Shown here in pieces: positions 30,961 through 42,366 of a stretch of 64,000 bases of DNA. Below the pieces are notes generated by a model. The model did not search any database. It was not told where the DNA came from and worked only from the letters and a program-made list of their open reading frames with translations. The position numbers and the translations under genes were made by a program. The DNA lies in assembly GCA_963920575.1 (NCBI GenBank), contig OY986974.1:23660509-23724508 (forward strand), written 5' to 3'. Source of the DNA: Narthecium ossifragum. Lineage: Eukaryota; Streptophyta; Magnoliopsida; Dioscoreales; Nartheciaceae. How positions within the stretch are numbered: the stretch's first letter is position 1; every line of letters begins with the position of its first letter.

Positions 30961-33720
30961 TCACCAATAGTCTTTACATGAACAGCCACCATCTTCAAAA
31001 TGATGAAATCGGTAGGCATCTCTCAGTACGACAGCTCGTCTGGCAATTCTTGAGACGGATTTCATCCAATTATGGCAGTCAATGCACACACGAAGATTCT
31101 TTATGACACGAATGGGTATTTCAGCAGACAAACTTAGAAGTCCAAAAGTAACAGCAAGCTTCTCACTATGAATATATGCAGTCGGGTCCTTCTGCTCTTG
31201 CTCTACGTCATTCAAAAGACCATACCTATCTTGCTTGTACCCTATTTCAGCAGCCCTTCTATCCAAATCCTCCAAGAACTCGTATATAACATCCGCAAGT
31301 GGGTGTAATCGATCACCAACAAAGAATGCGTGAACCTTGTTCTTGACCTCAATCCAACTCCGTCCTGGCTCCTTTTTTACTCCCCTGTGTTTCATCAGCC
31401 ACCTTACGCGATCCCTATGCTCCCATTTCCTCGACACAGCATAAACATTTGAGAGAAGAACATAATTTGCTGAATCATGAGGCTCCAACTCGAGAAGACG
31501 CTCAGCAGCAAACTCTCCAACTTCCACGTTTTTATGAACTGTACAAGCACTTAAAAGGGTCCTCCAGATCATAGCATCTGGTTCTATAGGCATCTCTTCT
31601 ATGAAACTTCTTGCTTGATTCAACCGCCCAGCTCTTCCAAGAATATCAACAACACAAGCATAGTGCTCTGGGCTTGGAAGGACGCCATGCACTTCGCTCA
31701 TGGAATTGAAGTGGTCAAGACCTTCTTCAACTAAACCAACATGGCTACAAGCTGCTAAGACAGCCAAAAACGTTACGTGGTTTGGCCTCAGTCCATCTTC
31801 TTTCATTTGTTCAAAAAGTTTCAGAGCTTTTCTACCATGGCCATGCTGGGAATAGCCTGTGATGATGGAATTCCATGAGATCTCGTTTTTCTCAGACATT
31901 ACAGAGAACTCAGTTTTTGCATCTTCAATGCTCCCACACTTGGAATATAGAGAAATTATGGCGTTGCCAGCCTCAAGATCAGCTATGTAGCTGGACTTTA
32001 TCATTTTTGCATGGATCTGCTTCCCTTGTTTTATATCTGCCATGTTACCAGAGGCACTAACCGCAGATCCATAGGTGAACAAATTAGCTTTAATACCTGC
32101 TCGATCCATCTGGACAAACACCTTAAGAGCTTCCTCAAAATGCCCACTCTGTGAGAACCCAGATATCAACCCGTTCCATGATATCTCATCTTTAGCTTCA
32201 ATTGCCTCAAATGTAGAATATGCCTCCATTATCCTCCCACACCTAGCATAGAAGTTGACGAGAGAATTTCCAATTGACAGGTCCTTTGAATAGCCAAATG
32301 TCCAAGCCTGGCCATGGACCTGTAATCCCTGTTGGATCGACTTAAGTCCAGTGCATGCACTAATCGCACTAGCTAATCCTATGTTATCAGGTTGGATCCG
32401 GAAAAGCTGCATTTCTTTAAAAGTCTTGAGAGCCTCTTCAAAGAACTCATGCTGGGCATAGCCAGCAATCATGGCAGTCCATGAGACTACATCATCCTCT
32501 GTGAGTCTTCCAAGAATTTCTCTAGCACTTTTCAGCCTTCCACATTTGGAGTACATATCAATCAGAACACTACATACATACACATTCAGATCAAAACCAG
32601 CCTTTACAATCAAGGTATGAATCTGCTCTCCAAGATTGATGGCTCCCACATAAGTACATGTTCTCAGTATACTCGGATATGTATACTGGTTAGGTTGCAT
32701 ACCTGCGACTTGCATTTGGTAGAACAGATCAAAGGAATCTTTCAGATTCGCCATCTGACCGTAAGCGACAAGCATCACATTCCATAACACTACATTCTGT
32801 CCATTTGTCGCATCAAAAAACTCACGTGCCATTTCAACTTCTCCACATTTGACATAGAGATCAAGTACAGTTCCTTCAATGATGTAATCTGATGAGAACC
32901 CAGCTTTCAGAACATACGAATGGAGCTGCTTTCCCTTTTGAATAGCTCCACTAGAGGCACAGGCAGTGAGGAGACTTGCGATGGTGACACAATCAGGTTC
33001 AAGCCCTGAAAGCTGCATCTCTTCATAAATCCTTATGGCACTTTCGCTACTTCCAAGCTGTGCATGTCCTGAGATAAGTGCATTATAAGTGACTCCATCT
33101 CGAGAAGACATTTCACTAAAAACTTGTTCAGCCAACCACAAATTTCCACGCCGTGCGTACAAAGTGATAAGAGCATTGCCTACGAAAGTTGCAGTACAAA
33201 AACCCCACTTGAAACACTGCGCATGGACCAGCATTCCGAGCTCAAAAAGCTCAGATTTCATGCAAGCACTGAGAATACTCGAGAAAAGATATGGAGTAGG
33301 ATAGACTCCGGAACGATGCATCTTGCAATAGAGATGGAGAGCCTCATCTGCAAGACCATTCTGAGAAAATCCAGACACCATCGCGACCCATGAAACATTA
33401 TCCCGGGAACTCAATTCCTCAAAGACCAACCTCGCAGAATCTACTAAACCATTTTTCGAGTACAAATCCATCAAAGGATTGCCAACGACAGTATCAGCTC
33501 CAAACCCGTGCTGGAGTATCTTGGCATGTAACTGTTGAACAAAATGCCAATCTTTGTTACACCCATTACACGCTCTCAGTGCACTAGCAAAGGCAATCTG
33601 ATTAGGACCTCCTGTCTCCCTCACTATTCTTGAAAAAACATCCAACGCTTCTGTGTTCTCCTTCCTTCGGATTAAACCAGCCATCTTTTTATTTAGTGAC
33701 GCATAACTTCTAAGGGACAT
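30961..33720 (-). CDS. PPR protein, PLS class with E and DYW domains (At4g13650-like)
   Basis: An intronless gene of 919 residues from the ATG at 33720; the frame is open for 31 more codons upstream but without ATG before a TAG. It contains PLS-type PPR repeats nearly throughout (for example VVSWTAMIAGYAQHEFFEEA, VYVCSVLIDMYSKCGRLKSA, EISWNSIITGYSQHGHGRKA), then the E region (MPIEPDAMIWRTLLSACTVH, SWIEVKNKVHAFFVGD) and a complete DYW domain (HSEKLAVTFGLL, RVCIDCHNWMKSVS, and CSCKDYW at the end). DYW domains are cytidine deaminases for organelle RNA editing; HSEKL and CIDCH hold the zinc ligands. From memory of the family it most resembles Arabidopsis At4g13650, which is longer at the N-terminus. 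An organelle-targeting leader is not obvious here, so an upstream exon could be missing. Confidence 0.9.
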   Translation of the reverse strand: MSLRSYASLNKKMAGLIRRKENTEALDVFSRIVRETGGPNQIAFASALRACNGCNKDWHFVQQLHAKILQHGFGADTVVGNPLMDLYSKNGLVDSARLVFEELSSRDNVSWVAMVSGFSQNGLADEALHLYCKMHRSGVYPTPYLFSSILSACMKSELFELGMLVHAQCFKWGFCTATFVGNALITLYARRGNLWLAEQVFSEMSSRDGVTYNALISGHAQLGSSESAIRIYEEMQLSGLEPDCVTIASLLTACASSGAIQKGKQLHSYVLKAGFSSDYIIEGTVLDLYVKCGEVEMAREFFDATNGQNVVLWNVMLVAYGQMANLKDSFDLFYQMQVAGMQPNQYTYPSILRTCTYVGAINLGEQIHTLIVKAGFDLNVYVCSVLIDMYSKCGRLKSAREILGRLTEDDVVSWTAMIAGYAQHEFFEEALKTFKEMQLFRIQPDNIGLASAISACTGLKSIQQGLQVHGQAWTFGYSKDLSIGNSLVNFYARCGRIMEAYSTFEAIEAKDEISWNGLISGFSQSGHFEEALKVFVQMDRAGIKANLFTYGSAVSASGNMADIKQGKQIHAKMIKSSYIADLEAGNAIISLYSKCGSIEDAKTEFSVMSEKNEISWNSIITGYSQHGHGRKALKLFEQMKEDGLRPNHVTFLAVLAACSHVGLVEEGLDHFNSMSEVHGVLPSPEHYACVVDILGRAGRLNQARSFIEEMPIEPDAMIWRTLLSACTVHKNVEVGEFAAERLLELEPHDSANYVLLSNVYAVSRKWEHRDRVRWLMKHRGVKKEPGRSWIEVKNKVHAFFVGDRLHPLADVIYEFLEDLDRRAAEIGYKQDRYGLLNDVEQEQKDPTAYIHSEKLAVTFGLLSLSAEIPIRVIKNLRVCIDCHNWMKSVSRIARRAVVLRDAYRFHHFEDGGCSCKDYW

Positions 33721-36550
33721 ATCATCGAACAACCTATATTCAAGAATAAAATAACCATAGAACCGAGGTTTACCGCCAAAACTAGCTCTCCAAATACCAG
33801 TTATGAGATCCACAAACTAATTCCTTCGGAATCGACCAATGAACCCAGATTAAAAGAGGCCATCAGATGTTCCACGATAAGAAACAAAGTCAAGAACTCA
33901 CCGAGCAGAACAAACTCTGCCAACTTCTTGAACAAATGACTGTGTGGCTCACTCATTTACGATTATAAGAACTAGCTAACAAGCATTAAATTTTAGGAGA
34001 TGAATACTTTACCACCTCAATAAGGAAGATTTTGGATTTCCGGATGCCTTGTTGGTGAGTTCGAGAGAGGGTGTGCGCGTGCATGCGTTTTTACGTGGCG
34101 CTCTCGAGGATTTCAAAGCTGAACGGCTAGAAGTGTTGACGGGTCGGATCACTTAAGTATCGGATAAACGTTTGCACCCGAATCCATTTATGTAGGATGG
34201 ACTTTGATCTGAATACTGTACTATTTGAGTGTCAATAATTTAGCACAATTATAAGATTTGGCTGGAATTAGTGTTCTTGCATCTGAAATAAGGTATTCCA
34301 ATACATGGTCAACTTAATAATTCACTTGGAGATGATTGGGATTGAATCCTCTTTTATCTCAATCTGTGGTGATTCTCCTTTCATAGCTTTAAGCCTTTAA
34401 GAGATGATTAACGAAGAGATTTAAAATTTACAATTAAAATCATATTCAACTCTCAAAATATGTTGAATAGTAGACCTCAGTTAGTAAGGGATTAACTTTA
34501 TTCTAGACTAAGAGACTTTATTTCAAATTTTAAAAATAATTTTGTAATAATTATTTAAAATAGAAGAAAAGTAAAATAAAGAATGAAAATAATTTTATAA
34601 TAATTACTTAAAATAAAAAAAATAATATTTAAAGGTGAAATAAATAATAAATTCATAAAGATTCCGAGAATATTTCCCCCTAACCCCGTTTAAGGGTTAT
34701 TCCTTAAATTTATTCTCCTACCAAACAAAGCCTCACATGAAATCTTGTCAATATCATATTTTTCTAAAGACATAAAAATCGTTTAAAAAATATAATTTTA
34801 TTAAGAGAGTTCTAATCATGATTAATTGTGCATTAAAACGATATTTAGGTCTTTTGAGAGTGAACCACTGAAATAAGACGACAAGTATTTTTTCTTAGCA
34901 TGTGAGACATGGTGATTAATTGCTCATTCGTTGAATATTGTGGGAGAAACACAGGTTTTTTAGGTGAGATACAGCGCTTAAAAAGAACCCAAACGAACCA
35001 AAATCATCTCCAAAATCATCAAAAAAAAAAAAAAAAAGGAAGATATGAGAGTAGAGCCTCAGAGATCTTGGTGGATAATGATCATCATATAGAAACTCTA
35101 TCAAGAGTAGCAAATATCAACTTTACATCACAGGCTCACAAATAATTTAGAAAAACATACTGACAAATCAAAAACAAATACAAACTAATCAGACAATTTT
35201 TTAAGTAAAAAAATCTACATCAAAAAAAAGAAAATATGCATATGCCCCAAATAACAAGAACATTGAAACCACCAAGAACTAGTATTAATTTCCCCAAGGA
35301 TTTTTTTTTTTTTGAGAGAAGAGAGAGAGTGGCAATGATGGTGTCTCAGAAGTAGCTGGTTATTGAAATCATATTACTGAAATCATTGGGAATCCGATTG
35401 TTTTCCTTCATCATCAAACACCAATGCCACCAAACTCATTACATCACCAAGAACAAAACTTCGCAGAAAACTTGGGAGAAATATCCCCAAAAAAGTTGAG
35501 GATTTCTCCGTCGCAATGTATAAGAAGCAGCAAAAGATTGCAATACTATTTTCTTTGAGGAAAAAAAAGCTCGATAGAGAGAACTAAGGGTTGTTCTATT
35601 GCGAAAAGAACTAGAGATTTAGGAGATTCGAGGGTTTAAAGGACGAAAAAAAAGCGATTTTGGATCGTTAGAACTAGTAAGGTCGGCGATTGGAAGAAAA
35701 CCTAGGGTTAGGGTTTTTATCTCTAAACCCCGAGCGCCGAAGCCAGACCAGAGTTTGGGATCGTGTTGGAATATATAAGAGATTGGTTGTTTCTGGTGCC
35801 GCGCGGAGCAACTTATGCAATGTCTTAAAATTTTCCAATAAAATCACCAATTATTGTAGAAACTTAAGCCAATAGGATGAGACGAATTAAATTATTTAAA
35901 CTATATCTAAACAATAATAATCACATAAATTAAAGAACATCCATAGATTCTGTCAAGATTCGATTATGGATTCCATTCAACTGTAACAAAGAACAGAAGA
36001 CTAAATTGCATCACTACATATCGAATTACTTCTCCTTCATCTGTAACATTTCAGCTTGAATCATTTTTTTTCTCCGTTGTTTGATCACTCCTTCAAGCTT
36101 GTCTTCATGTTTTGCAGAGTATGTTTGGAAGATCACAGATCACCAATTCATATCCCAATGGAAAGCCAATGATACAGCGACGTTCCACTCTTCAACAAGC
36201 ACAATGGGTCATGATCTTCATTACATTGTTTCATTTTATTGGCACCAAAACCCTTATGAGAGACTGAGATCCATGCAAAAGCTATTCAAAATTCACAGTT
36301 TGGTCTTTGCTCTTGCCTAGGAACAAAGGTGATGCAGCAGTTTGATCTTTACCTCTGAGATCCATGCAAAACCTATTCAAAACTCACAGTTTGATCTTTG
36401 CTTGCGCTTTAGTATGAAAGATCTACTAGTAGACAAGCATGTTCTGCAACAAAGGTGATGTAACACTTTGCAGAGCATTTTTGAACAGCAGAGCTCCTTC
36501 CCCTCGTCAGCAAAATGGACGCACTTAGCAACGAGAATCTGACTAATCCA
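33721..36550. other. intergenic stretch between the two PPR genes
   Basis: No gene supported. AT-rich, with A runs at 35018-35037 and elsewhere. A GGTTAGGGTTTTTATCTCTA stretch at about 35705 looks like a plant 5' leader but leads to no long frame. Near 36267-36340 and 36357-36465 lies an imperfect direct duplication (GAGATCCATGCAAAA, then CAACAAAGGTGATG in each) just 3' of PPR gene 2. Confidence 0.45.
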
Positions 36551-38548
36551 TCAGACGATGCTGTATGCTGAAATTTTTTTCAGCCAGTTCCTGTTGATCA
36601 ATTGCCTGATCCTTTCAGCGTCTCCCCATTCACCGAGCTGGGAATACATGTTAGATAACATCACATAATAGCTCGGGTTATTGGGATCCAGTCGGAAAAG
36701 TTGCTCGGCTGCAATCTCAGCGACCTTGACATCGGCGTGTGTTATTCTACACCCACAGAGCAAAGCACTCCACACGCTCTCGTCAGGTTGCATTGGCATC
36801 TCCTTAACAAATTTCAGTGCTTCTTCTACCTTCCCTTGGCGGCTGAGCATATCAACCATACAACTATAGTGCAATAGATTAGGGTGAATGCCGTAATTCT
36901 TCTCCATGGAGTTGAACCATCTCCAACCTTCGTCTAACATGCCACAATGACTGCATGCAGATAGTAGAGAAACAAAAGCAATCTCATTAGGCATCATCCC
37001 ATGATCTAGCATGTTAGAGAAAGTTTGGACGGCCTCTTCTCCCTGTCCATTTATGGCATAACCATTTATCATTGAGCACCAACACACAAGATCCTTACTC
37101 TGGAACTTATCAAACAAGGCCTTTCCTTCATTGAGCCTCCCAGTTTTGCAGTAAAAATCAATCAAGCTGGATGTTGCATGCAAGTTGGACGTATATCCCA
37201 GTCTTAAAAGATGGGCATGTATGCTTCTCCCATGTTCTTGAGCTTCCATTGAAGAGCAAGCTCTCACTAAACTAACCAATGTGATTTCGTTGGCTTTCAC
37301 CTCAGCACATTGCATCTGCTTGAACATCTCAATAGCTAGGAAAGGATGCCTTGTATGAGAGTATGCTGTGATCAATGCTGTCCACGCTACGAGATCTTTA
37401 TCATGAAGCTGATCAAACAATGCTCTTGCGGTGTCCACCTGCTTGAGCTCTGCATACATTGTGAGCAATGCAGTCCCAACTGAAGTAGAAGATGAGAACC
37501 CATTCTTTATTACATAAGAATGGAGTCCTAATCCAAGCATTTCTTCTTTTACTTGGGAGCACACACCTATCACATTTCGGATAATGACTTCATCGGGCTG
37601 AATGTGAGAAGCTCTCATGTCCGAGAAGAAACTAAGTGCTTTTCTCAGCTGCCCATTTTCAATGCAACCGAATATCATATTTTTCCATGCAATAACATCC
37701 TTCTCCCTGATGCCATTAAAGATCAAAATTGACGCATCAATATGATGGCATTCTGCATACATGTCCACAAGAGAGTTCTGGAGGCTTGTTCTTGAATGGA
37801 AGCCCCTCCTGATACTAAATCCATGTATCTGCTTTCCAAGTTCCAAAGCACCTAAATTAGCACACGCTGTAAGAACACTTAAGAGACATATGCTATTCAG
37901 GGCAATCCCAAAAGATACCATCTCAGAAAAAGTAACAATAGCTTCCCAAAATTGATGGTTCTTGCAGTATGCAGACACCATCGCACTCCAGACGACTAAA
38001 TCTTTCACAGGTATCTCACTGAATAAACACCGAGCTTTTACCATGTCACACTTTGAAGCGTAAAATCCAATTAGAGCAGTAGCAATGGATATTTCAGCCT
38101 CTAATCCAGTTTTAACTGCAACAGCATGGATCTCATGTTTTACTTCTTCTGACGCTATCTCACCGATTGCTCGAACAAAGCATGAAACAGACAATCTGTC
38201 TAGTGTCAATCCATGCCTGAGAAGAAATTTGAACCTTTCAAAAGCCCCTTTTACTGGGTATCTCCTGCTGAGATCAAAAGCATGAGCACTCCCTAAAATG
38301 GCCTTTCTCTTAGGTTTTTCTTCAAACACATGGAGTGAAGGCGATTGATTCAGCTGGTTCCCTCTGCCGTCAAAATCGGCGTGCATAACAGCGGAACAAA
38401 AATTTAATCTTGGTAGATAGGGAAGGTGTGGCCTGTCAGAATGGCTGAATTGAAGAAAAGCTGAAGCTTTTTTGATGGATTTGATTGGGAAAGAGGGGAA
38501 GAAGAGGGGTCTTATGCTCGAAGAGCAAAATGGTCGGAAAAGGGGCAT
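36551..38548 (-). CDS. PPR protein, PLS class with E domain
   Basis: An intronless gene of 665 residues. The N-terminus (about 60 residues, with Ser, Arg, Lys, Phe and few acidic residues) looks like an organelle transit peptide. PLS repeats run from about residue 100 (DLVVWSAMVSAYCKNHQFWE, TSLQNSLVDMYAECHHIDAS, DLVAWTALITAYSHTRHPFL, DLVCWCSMINGYAINGQGEE) to the E region (MPMQPDESVWSALLCGCRIT, PNNPSYYVMLSNMYSQLGEW). It ends at SAYSIV soon after the E motif, without a DYW domain. Such proteins bind organelle RNA in a sequence-specific way and usually recruit editing partners in trans. The target is unknown. Confidence 0.88.
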   Translation of the reverse strand: MPLFRPFCSSSIRPLFFPSFPIKSIKKASAFLQFSHSDRPHLPYLPRLNFCSAVMHADFDGRGNQLNQSPSLHVFEEKPKRKAILGSAHAFDLSRRYPVKGAFERFKFLLRHGLTLDRLSVSCFVRAIGEIASEEVKHEIHAVAVKTGLEAEISIATALIGFYASKCDMVKARCLFSEIPVKDLVVWSAMVSAYCKNHQFWEAIVTFSEMVSFGIALNSICLLSVLTACANLGALELGKQIHGFSIRRGFHSRTSLQNSLVDMYAECHHIDASILIFNGIREKDVIAWKNMIFGCIENGQLRKALSFFSDMRASHIQPDEVIIRNVIGVCSQVKEEMLGLGLHSYVIKNGFSSSTSVGTALLTMYAELKQVDTARALFDQLHDKDLVAWTALITAYSHTRHPFLAIEMFKQMQCAEVKANEITLVSLVRACSSMEAQEHGRSIHAHLLRLGYTSNLHATSSLIDFYCKTGRLNEGKALFDKFQSKDLVCWCSMINGYAINGQGEEAVQTFSNMLDHGMMPNEIAFVSLLSACSHCGMLDEGWRWFNSMEKNYGIHPNLLHYSCMVDMLSRQGKVEEALKFVKEMPMQPDESVWSALLCGCRITHADVKVAEIAAEQLFRLDPNNPSYYVMLSNMYSQLGEWGDAERIRQLINRNWLKKISAYSIV

Positions 38549-39252
38549 CGAGTAACCACAATGAGATCAATTCCATCCAATTGTATGTTCTCTAAACTCC
38601 TATCAAACAGCCAAAAAAAATAGACAAACTCTCAGAGATTGCAGAGATAGACAAAGAGAACTAGAAGATGGTCGCATGAGGTTCTGCGAAGAGGGGCGAA
38701 GGCACGTCGGTCTTACCTATAGTCTGCCGGCGGCGATGGGTGGCGGAGGGCGCCACTCTGGAGAGGGAGAGGAGGAGGGACACTCGGTAATGGTGAAGAC
38801 GCGGGAAGTTGTGGGCTGGAGTTAAATGGTTCAAACCGTTGAGCAACAGCTCTTTTGAAAAGCAAAGACTCCTCTTTTAACTTGCTCCGCGGGTACACCA
38901 GAAACAACAACAGCTACGTCATAGAGGAAATCTAGGAAATGGATCAACAAATAATAATGGCGAAAACTTCTTCAAACAAGTTACTAATAAATCTGGGTCT
39001 GCAAAAATATTATAATCACTTTTAAATTCAGTCAAGGATGCTAATTTGGGTGCATAGATAAGCCGATATCATTCATCGGTAGAACAATACTAATGGATTA
39101 AATCTACCGTTCAGTAGACATCTATCGATTACCGATTGATTGAATGTATCAGTCATCTTATCGGTAGAACACTACCGATTACCGATTGATGGAATGGTTT
39201 CTAGTTGGATCCACAACATGTCATCGTTAACTCATCTTTTTTCTATGAAATA
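38549..39252. other. intergenic stretch with ATCGGTA-rich repeats
   Basis: Upstream region of PPR gene 2. Bases 39069-39205 hold several copies of ATCGGTAGAAC and TACCGATTGAT in both orientations. A related array lies at 41930-42085, on the other side of the LRR pseudogene. Confidence 0.5.
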
Positions 39253-41370
39253 ACGAATTCGTTGATGTTCTTTGGATCGCTAACTTGACATCCTTGAAGG
39301 AACTTGATCTGTCGAGCAATCCAATTAAAAACTTGGCAGGTATGGATGGCTTCTCATGGACGTGATTGAATTTTACTTGAATTCTTCTTACGTAGGGACA
39401 AGTGGTGACTCGAAAGCTATATTGTTATCTCATACAATTCTAATCAGCAGGACTTGGAGGGTTGGACCTTCAGAGCGTCTATTTGAGGAGCAATTCTCTT
39501 AAGGATGAAATGATAACTTTGTGGATCTTTAACATGTTATCATTGACTAGTATCCATCTTTCAAGCAATCAGTTGCGCAAGCTTTCTTATGTTGCAAATT
39601 TGACATCAGTAATGCAATTGGATTTGTCACACAATGCACTGGAGGAATTTCCAGGTACTTCTGATCTCCTGGCAATCAATCAGTATAATCGTTTAGGCTT
39701 AGACAATCCACGAGTATATATTCTTCGTCTCTTGCGATCTGTAGACCTATCTTCAAATCACCTTACAGGGTCCTTCTTATTTTCTACATTTGCTAATGCC
39801 TCCCACATTACTAGGATCAAATTAGCAAACAATAACCTCTTGGAGGTGGTGACCGAAACCCCGACATGGGCACCATCTTTCCAGCTCAGTTATCTCAACT
39901 AGAGCAATTGTGTCGTCAATAAGCATAGCGGACATGGAGTTCCTAGTTTCATAGCTACACTGTTTCTGTACACTGGCCTTTCAGGAAGCATTCGTCCTTG
40001 GTTGCACTATAGTGTGAAGAGTACATTGATTTTGTCACACAACAGATTTAGCGATTCACTTCCCCGGCCATACCAAAACAAAGTTGCTCAGTTGTTTTAT
40101 TTCAATGTCTGATAACCTTCTTCACGGCCGAATTCCTTCTGATATCAGCATTTTCATCCAGACCAGTTACTTGAATTTGTCTGGAAATAATCTCCGGGGC
40201 ATCATTCCTTCATCCTTGGGGAACATGTCACGTCCTACTGTCATAGACCTTTCTAACAACAATTTCTCTGGTGAGATACCGATTCAACTTGTAAACAATC
40301 CTTACATCAGTTACTTGGACTTGTCCAAAAATAACTTGGAAGGCAAGCTACTACCTGAAGGTTCAAATATGCCATCATTGCAGTATCTATTCTTCAATGA
40401 CAATCATCTTACTGGATCTATTCCCTTAAACCTATCGAACAGTGTCTGGCTAAGATGTCTTGATGTAAGAAACAATGGCCTGTCAGGTGTGATACCAAGC
40501 TGGTTTGGAGGTTTTCAAAAAATGACATCGATTTGCTTCTCAGGGAATCAATTTCATAGCAATATTCCAGCCGAACTATGTACTATTCAGACTTTGCACT
40601 TCTTGGATCTGTCAGGCAACCTCCTCTCCGGGACAATTCCTCGATGCATCAACAATGTCACTTCTTGGAGGATAAATGTTCCAATGGAAAGTGTTGCTGC
40701 TACCGATTTTCTGAATCCATTTGAGACTGTATTTCAAACAAAAGGCCGGTTTTATTCCTATAAAGGTGTTCCTCTCTCCCTGATGACTGGCATCGATTTA
40801 TCTATGAACCAACTGTTAGGCTATATACCTGTTGAAATCGGATATCTTGGAGCGCTTCGATCGTTGAACTTATACAGTGACATTCTGAGCGGCTTCATTC
40901 CTGAATCCTTCAAGAAGTTGGGTAGTCTAAAGAGCTTAGATCTCTCTCATAATGAAATCACTGGAGAAATACCCTCTGGACTATGCCAGCTTAATTCTCT
41001 ATCAAGTTTCAGTGTCGCGTTTAACAATCTTTCAGGAGTCATTCCTTCAGGCAGCCAGTTCTCGACATTCAGTGTCAGCAGCTATGTTGGTAATCCTGAC
41101 TTGTGTGGTATACCACTACAAAGGAATTGCCCGACTGGAAAATTGTCACAAATCGAAGAATCTACAAATGAGGATGTTACTGATGTGATCGACAGTCCAG
41201 TGATATACTACTCAATTGCAGCAGCTTCTTTCGCTATTGGTTTCTGGGGTGTTCTTGGCTTTCTTTTTCGCAACAGGAGCAGGAAAGAGGCATTCTTCTG
41301 TGTAACAGATTCATGTGTTGATCCATGTGTTATTAAGGTTTTGAGATTTTTCCGAAAGTTTAGAAAATGA
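39253..41370 (+). pseudogene. receptor-like protein (LRR-RLP), broken
   Basis: Remains of an extracellular LRR receptor-like protein: NLTSLKELDLSSNPIKNLAG (39280-39340), an intron, LRRs to SYLN, a TAG at 39900-39902 where repeats would read LNLSNC, more LRRs, a frameshift near 40100-40112, then an open frame of about 420 codons (40084-41370). The last part has many LxxLxLSxNxLxGxIP repeats, a terminal NPDLCGIPLQRNC cap, an acidic juxtamembrane stretch, one transmembrane helix (YYSIAAASFAIGFWGVLGFL) and a short basic tail with no kinase. Family members sense pathogen or developmental ligands with SOBIR1 or BAK1 partners. The signal peptide and N-terminal cap are missing. Confidence 0.82.
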
Positions 41371-42366
41371 ATGTAGACTGTATGTCAGTATTTGACATTG
41401 TTGTTGATCATGAATCTTGTGTGCATAGTATAGCAAATGAATGCAGAGGTCATTCTGCATGAAAGCTTGTGGAAATATGCCATTGCAGTATCTCAAAGGA
41501 ACTCATTACCTAGAATAGTGCAAGCCTTAGCTGCTAGTTCAACAGAAGAGATTGCCCTTGTTAAACTTATTATTGTTTCTTTTTATTGGCGAAAGAAGAT
41601 TGCTTTATTATATCTCCTCAGTGGAATAGTCATGTCCTGTGTATTGATTGCATTTGCATATAAAAAGTTGTGATTTTTTTTCCATCCTCTTTAGTCAATT
41701 CTCATGTGCATGAGATAGCATATAAAGATTGATGGCTATCTCTAAGACCAGAGCAATCGTATTAAGCAGTACTTAGATTGATCAGGATTTTACGAGACAA
41801 CTTAAATGTTTAAAGGCGAGGGAGGAGGGTGTAAACGAACCCAAGAGGTGCTTGTTCTATCGACTGTTTTGATGATGTTTGTCCATCACCGGAAGTGCTT
41901 AATGTGCATTACACGTACCTCTACCTCTAATCGATAATGAAATACCGATTCATTGATCTAATTCATCGGTAGAATAATACTAATGAACTAGATCAATTGA
42001 TCGGTATATATCTATCGATAGAATGTACTAATGATCAAATCAATATTAAGATACGATGGAATAGATCAATTGATCGGTATGTCACTGTTGATTAAAGGTA
42101 TGTGTATTATGCACCTGTCACGTGGCCATGTACACAGATCTTTATAGATATAAAAATCCAAGAGAAATAGCTCAGGATCTTTGAACTTGTGATTGATTTG
42201 ATAAGCGCAGCCCGTGCGGTTAACGGCTACTAACCGTTTCATTTTTCAGTTCCCAAAATACACCTAAATAGTTTCACATTCCCAAACTGCACTCATCGCT
42301 CGCATTGCGTCGATTTTAAAGCTCGAAGCCAAGAAGGGGGAACGAAACCCTAGGGGCGAGAGAGAG
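41371..42366. other. intergenic, ATCGGTA repeat array and ING2 promoter
   Basis: No gene. 41930-42085 holds ATCGATAG/ATCGGTA repeats related to 39069-39205. From about 42300 the sequence becomes the 5' leader of ING2 (GAAACCCTAGGGGCGAGAGA). Confidence 0.5.

Noticed and set aside
34909..35145. Plus-strand frame with poly-Lys run
   Set aside because: Produced by an A-rich run; no domain and no splice context.
41437..41673. Plus-strand frame after the LRR receptor pseudogene with a hydrophobic end
   Set aside because: Beyond the receptor tail and stop; no recognisable family.
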